From a virus: DNA of 22,288 nt. The position numbers and the translations under genes were made by a program. This document shows positions 22,126 through 22,288 of the stretch, in pieces. The stretch's first letter is position 1; the number at the start of each line of letters is the position of its first letter. The stretch is from positions 1-22,288 of the IMG/VR virus record IMGVR_UViG_3300044737_000084; one strand, written 5' to 3'. The notes under the pieces were generated by a model. It had not been told where the DNA came from. It did no database searches and was given only the letters and a program-made list of their open reading frames with translations.

Positions 22126-22288
22126 CGGCTCACCGCCGCAAAATCGAGCGTGAACGGCGGCGCCGTAAAGCGCTGCGGCTGCGGCGCTGCGGGCGCCAGC
22201 CAAGCGATGACCGCCATGGCGCCGAGGAAGATCGCGGAGACCAGCAGCGCAAAACCGATGACCGCGATCACCGCCGGCCAATCCGGCG
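22122..22288 (-). CDS. Small membrane protein, 5' end beyond the window
   Basis: The open frame enters from the right edge and ends at TGA 22124-22122. About 54 residues are visible: WPAVIAVIGFALLVSAIFL, then GAMAVIAWLAPAAPQP and RFTAPPFTLDFAAVSR. One long or two short membrane segments are followed by a proline-rich soluble tail. It is coupled to the next small membrane gene. A start inside the window (a GTG at about 22274) cannot be excluded. Not recognised. Confidence 0.6.
   Translation of the reverse strand, partial: PDWPAVIAVIGFALLVSAIFLGAMAVIAWLAPAAPQPQRFTAPPFTLDFAAVSR

Noticed and set aside
1-22288. tRNA genes, attachment sites, integrase, terminase, cos ends
   Set aside because: None could be recognised by reading both strands; this is a limit of inspection and not proof of absence.

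Overview
The window is a GC-rich block of a tailed phage (siphovirus-type) or prophage from an alphaproteobacterium. A Bradyrhizobium-like or other Hyphomicrobiales host fits best. Evidence for the host: high GC with very GC-rich third positions, a GapR/DUF2312 protein, a LigD-type ATP-dependent ligase, small basic and small hypothetical proteins of types I recall from rhizobial genomes, and a tail module ordered like that of alphaproteobacterial gene transfer agents. No attachment site, integrase, tRNA or cos end is visible, so free phage and prophage cannot be told apart here.

Left part, bases 1-15632, plus strand: a tightly packed late operon with almost every gene overlapping or abutting the next. 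Order: end of an unseen head gene, HK97 gp10-like protein, DUF3168 tail terminator, tail tube, tail assembly chaperone with a probable programmed -1 frameshift in an A9 run, tape measure, distal tail-like protein, hub-like protein, a DUF6950/NlpC-P60-like cysteine protein, a central tail-tip protein with a C-terminal FnIII-like domain, two small beta proteins, an 883-residue tail fibre, a coiled-coil protein, and a beta-helix tailspike. The lysis cassette follows: GH19 endolysin with peptidoglycan-binding domain and C-terminal membrane segment, Rz-like and nested Rz1-like spanins, and a one-TM holin/XhlA-like protein. It ends at a strong intrinsic terminator at 15603-15632.

Right part, bases 15599-22288, mostly minus strand, read from the right edge leftwards: two small membrane proteins, a replication initiator (winged helix, linker, DnaA domain-I-like region), two small unknowns, a GapR-family protein, then a series of small accessory genes. 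Five iteron-like palindromic repeats plus an AT-rich tract lie inside the initiator gene, which resembles lambda O/ori. A separate coupled minus-strand cluster (17957 to 15599) carries the LigD-type ligase with a 120-residue hypothetical upstream and four small proteins downstream, one of them zinc-finger-like. One small basic gene (18092-18274) faces the other way between the two minus-strand blocks.

Together: the right arm initiates phage replication and handles DNA topology and ends, while the left arm builds the tail and lyses the cell. The arms converge at about 15.6 kb, where the late terminator hairpin lies inside the last codons of the opposing gene.
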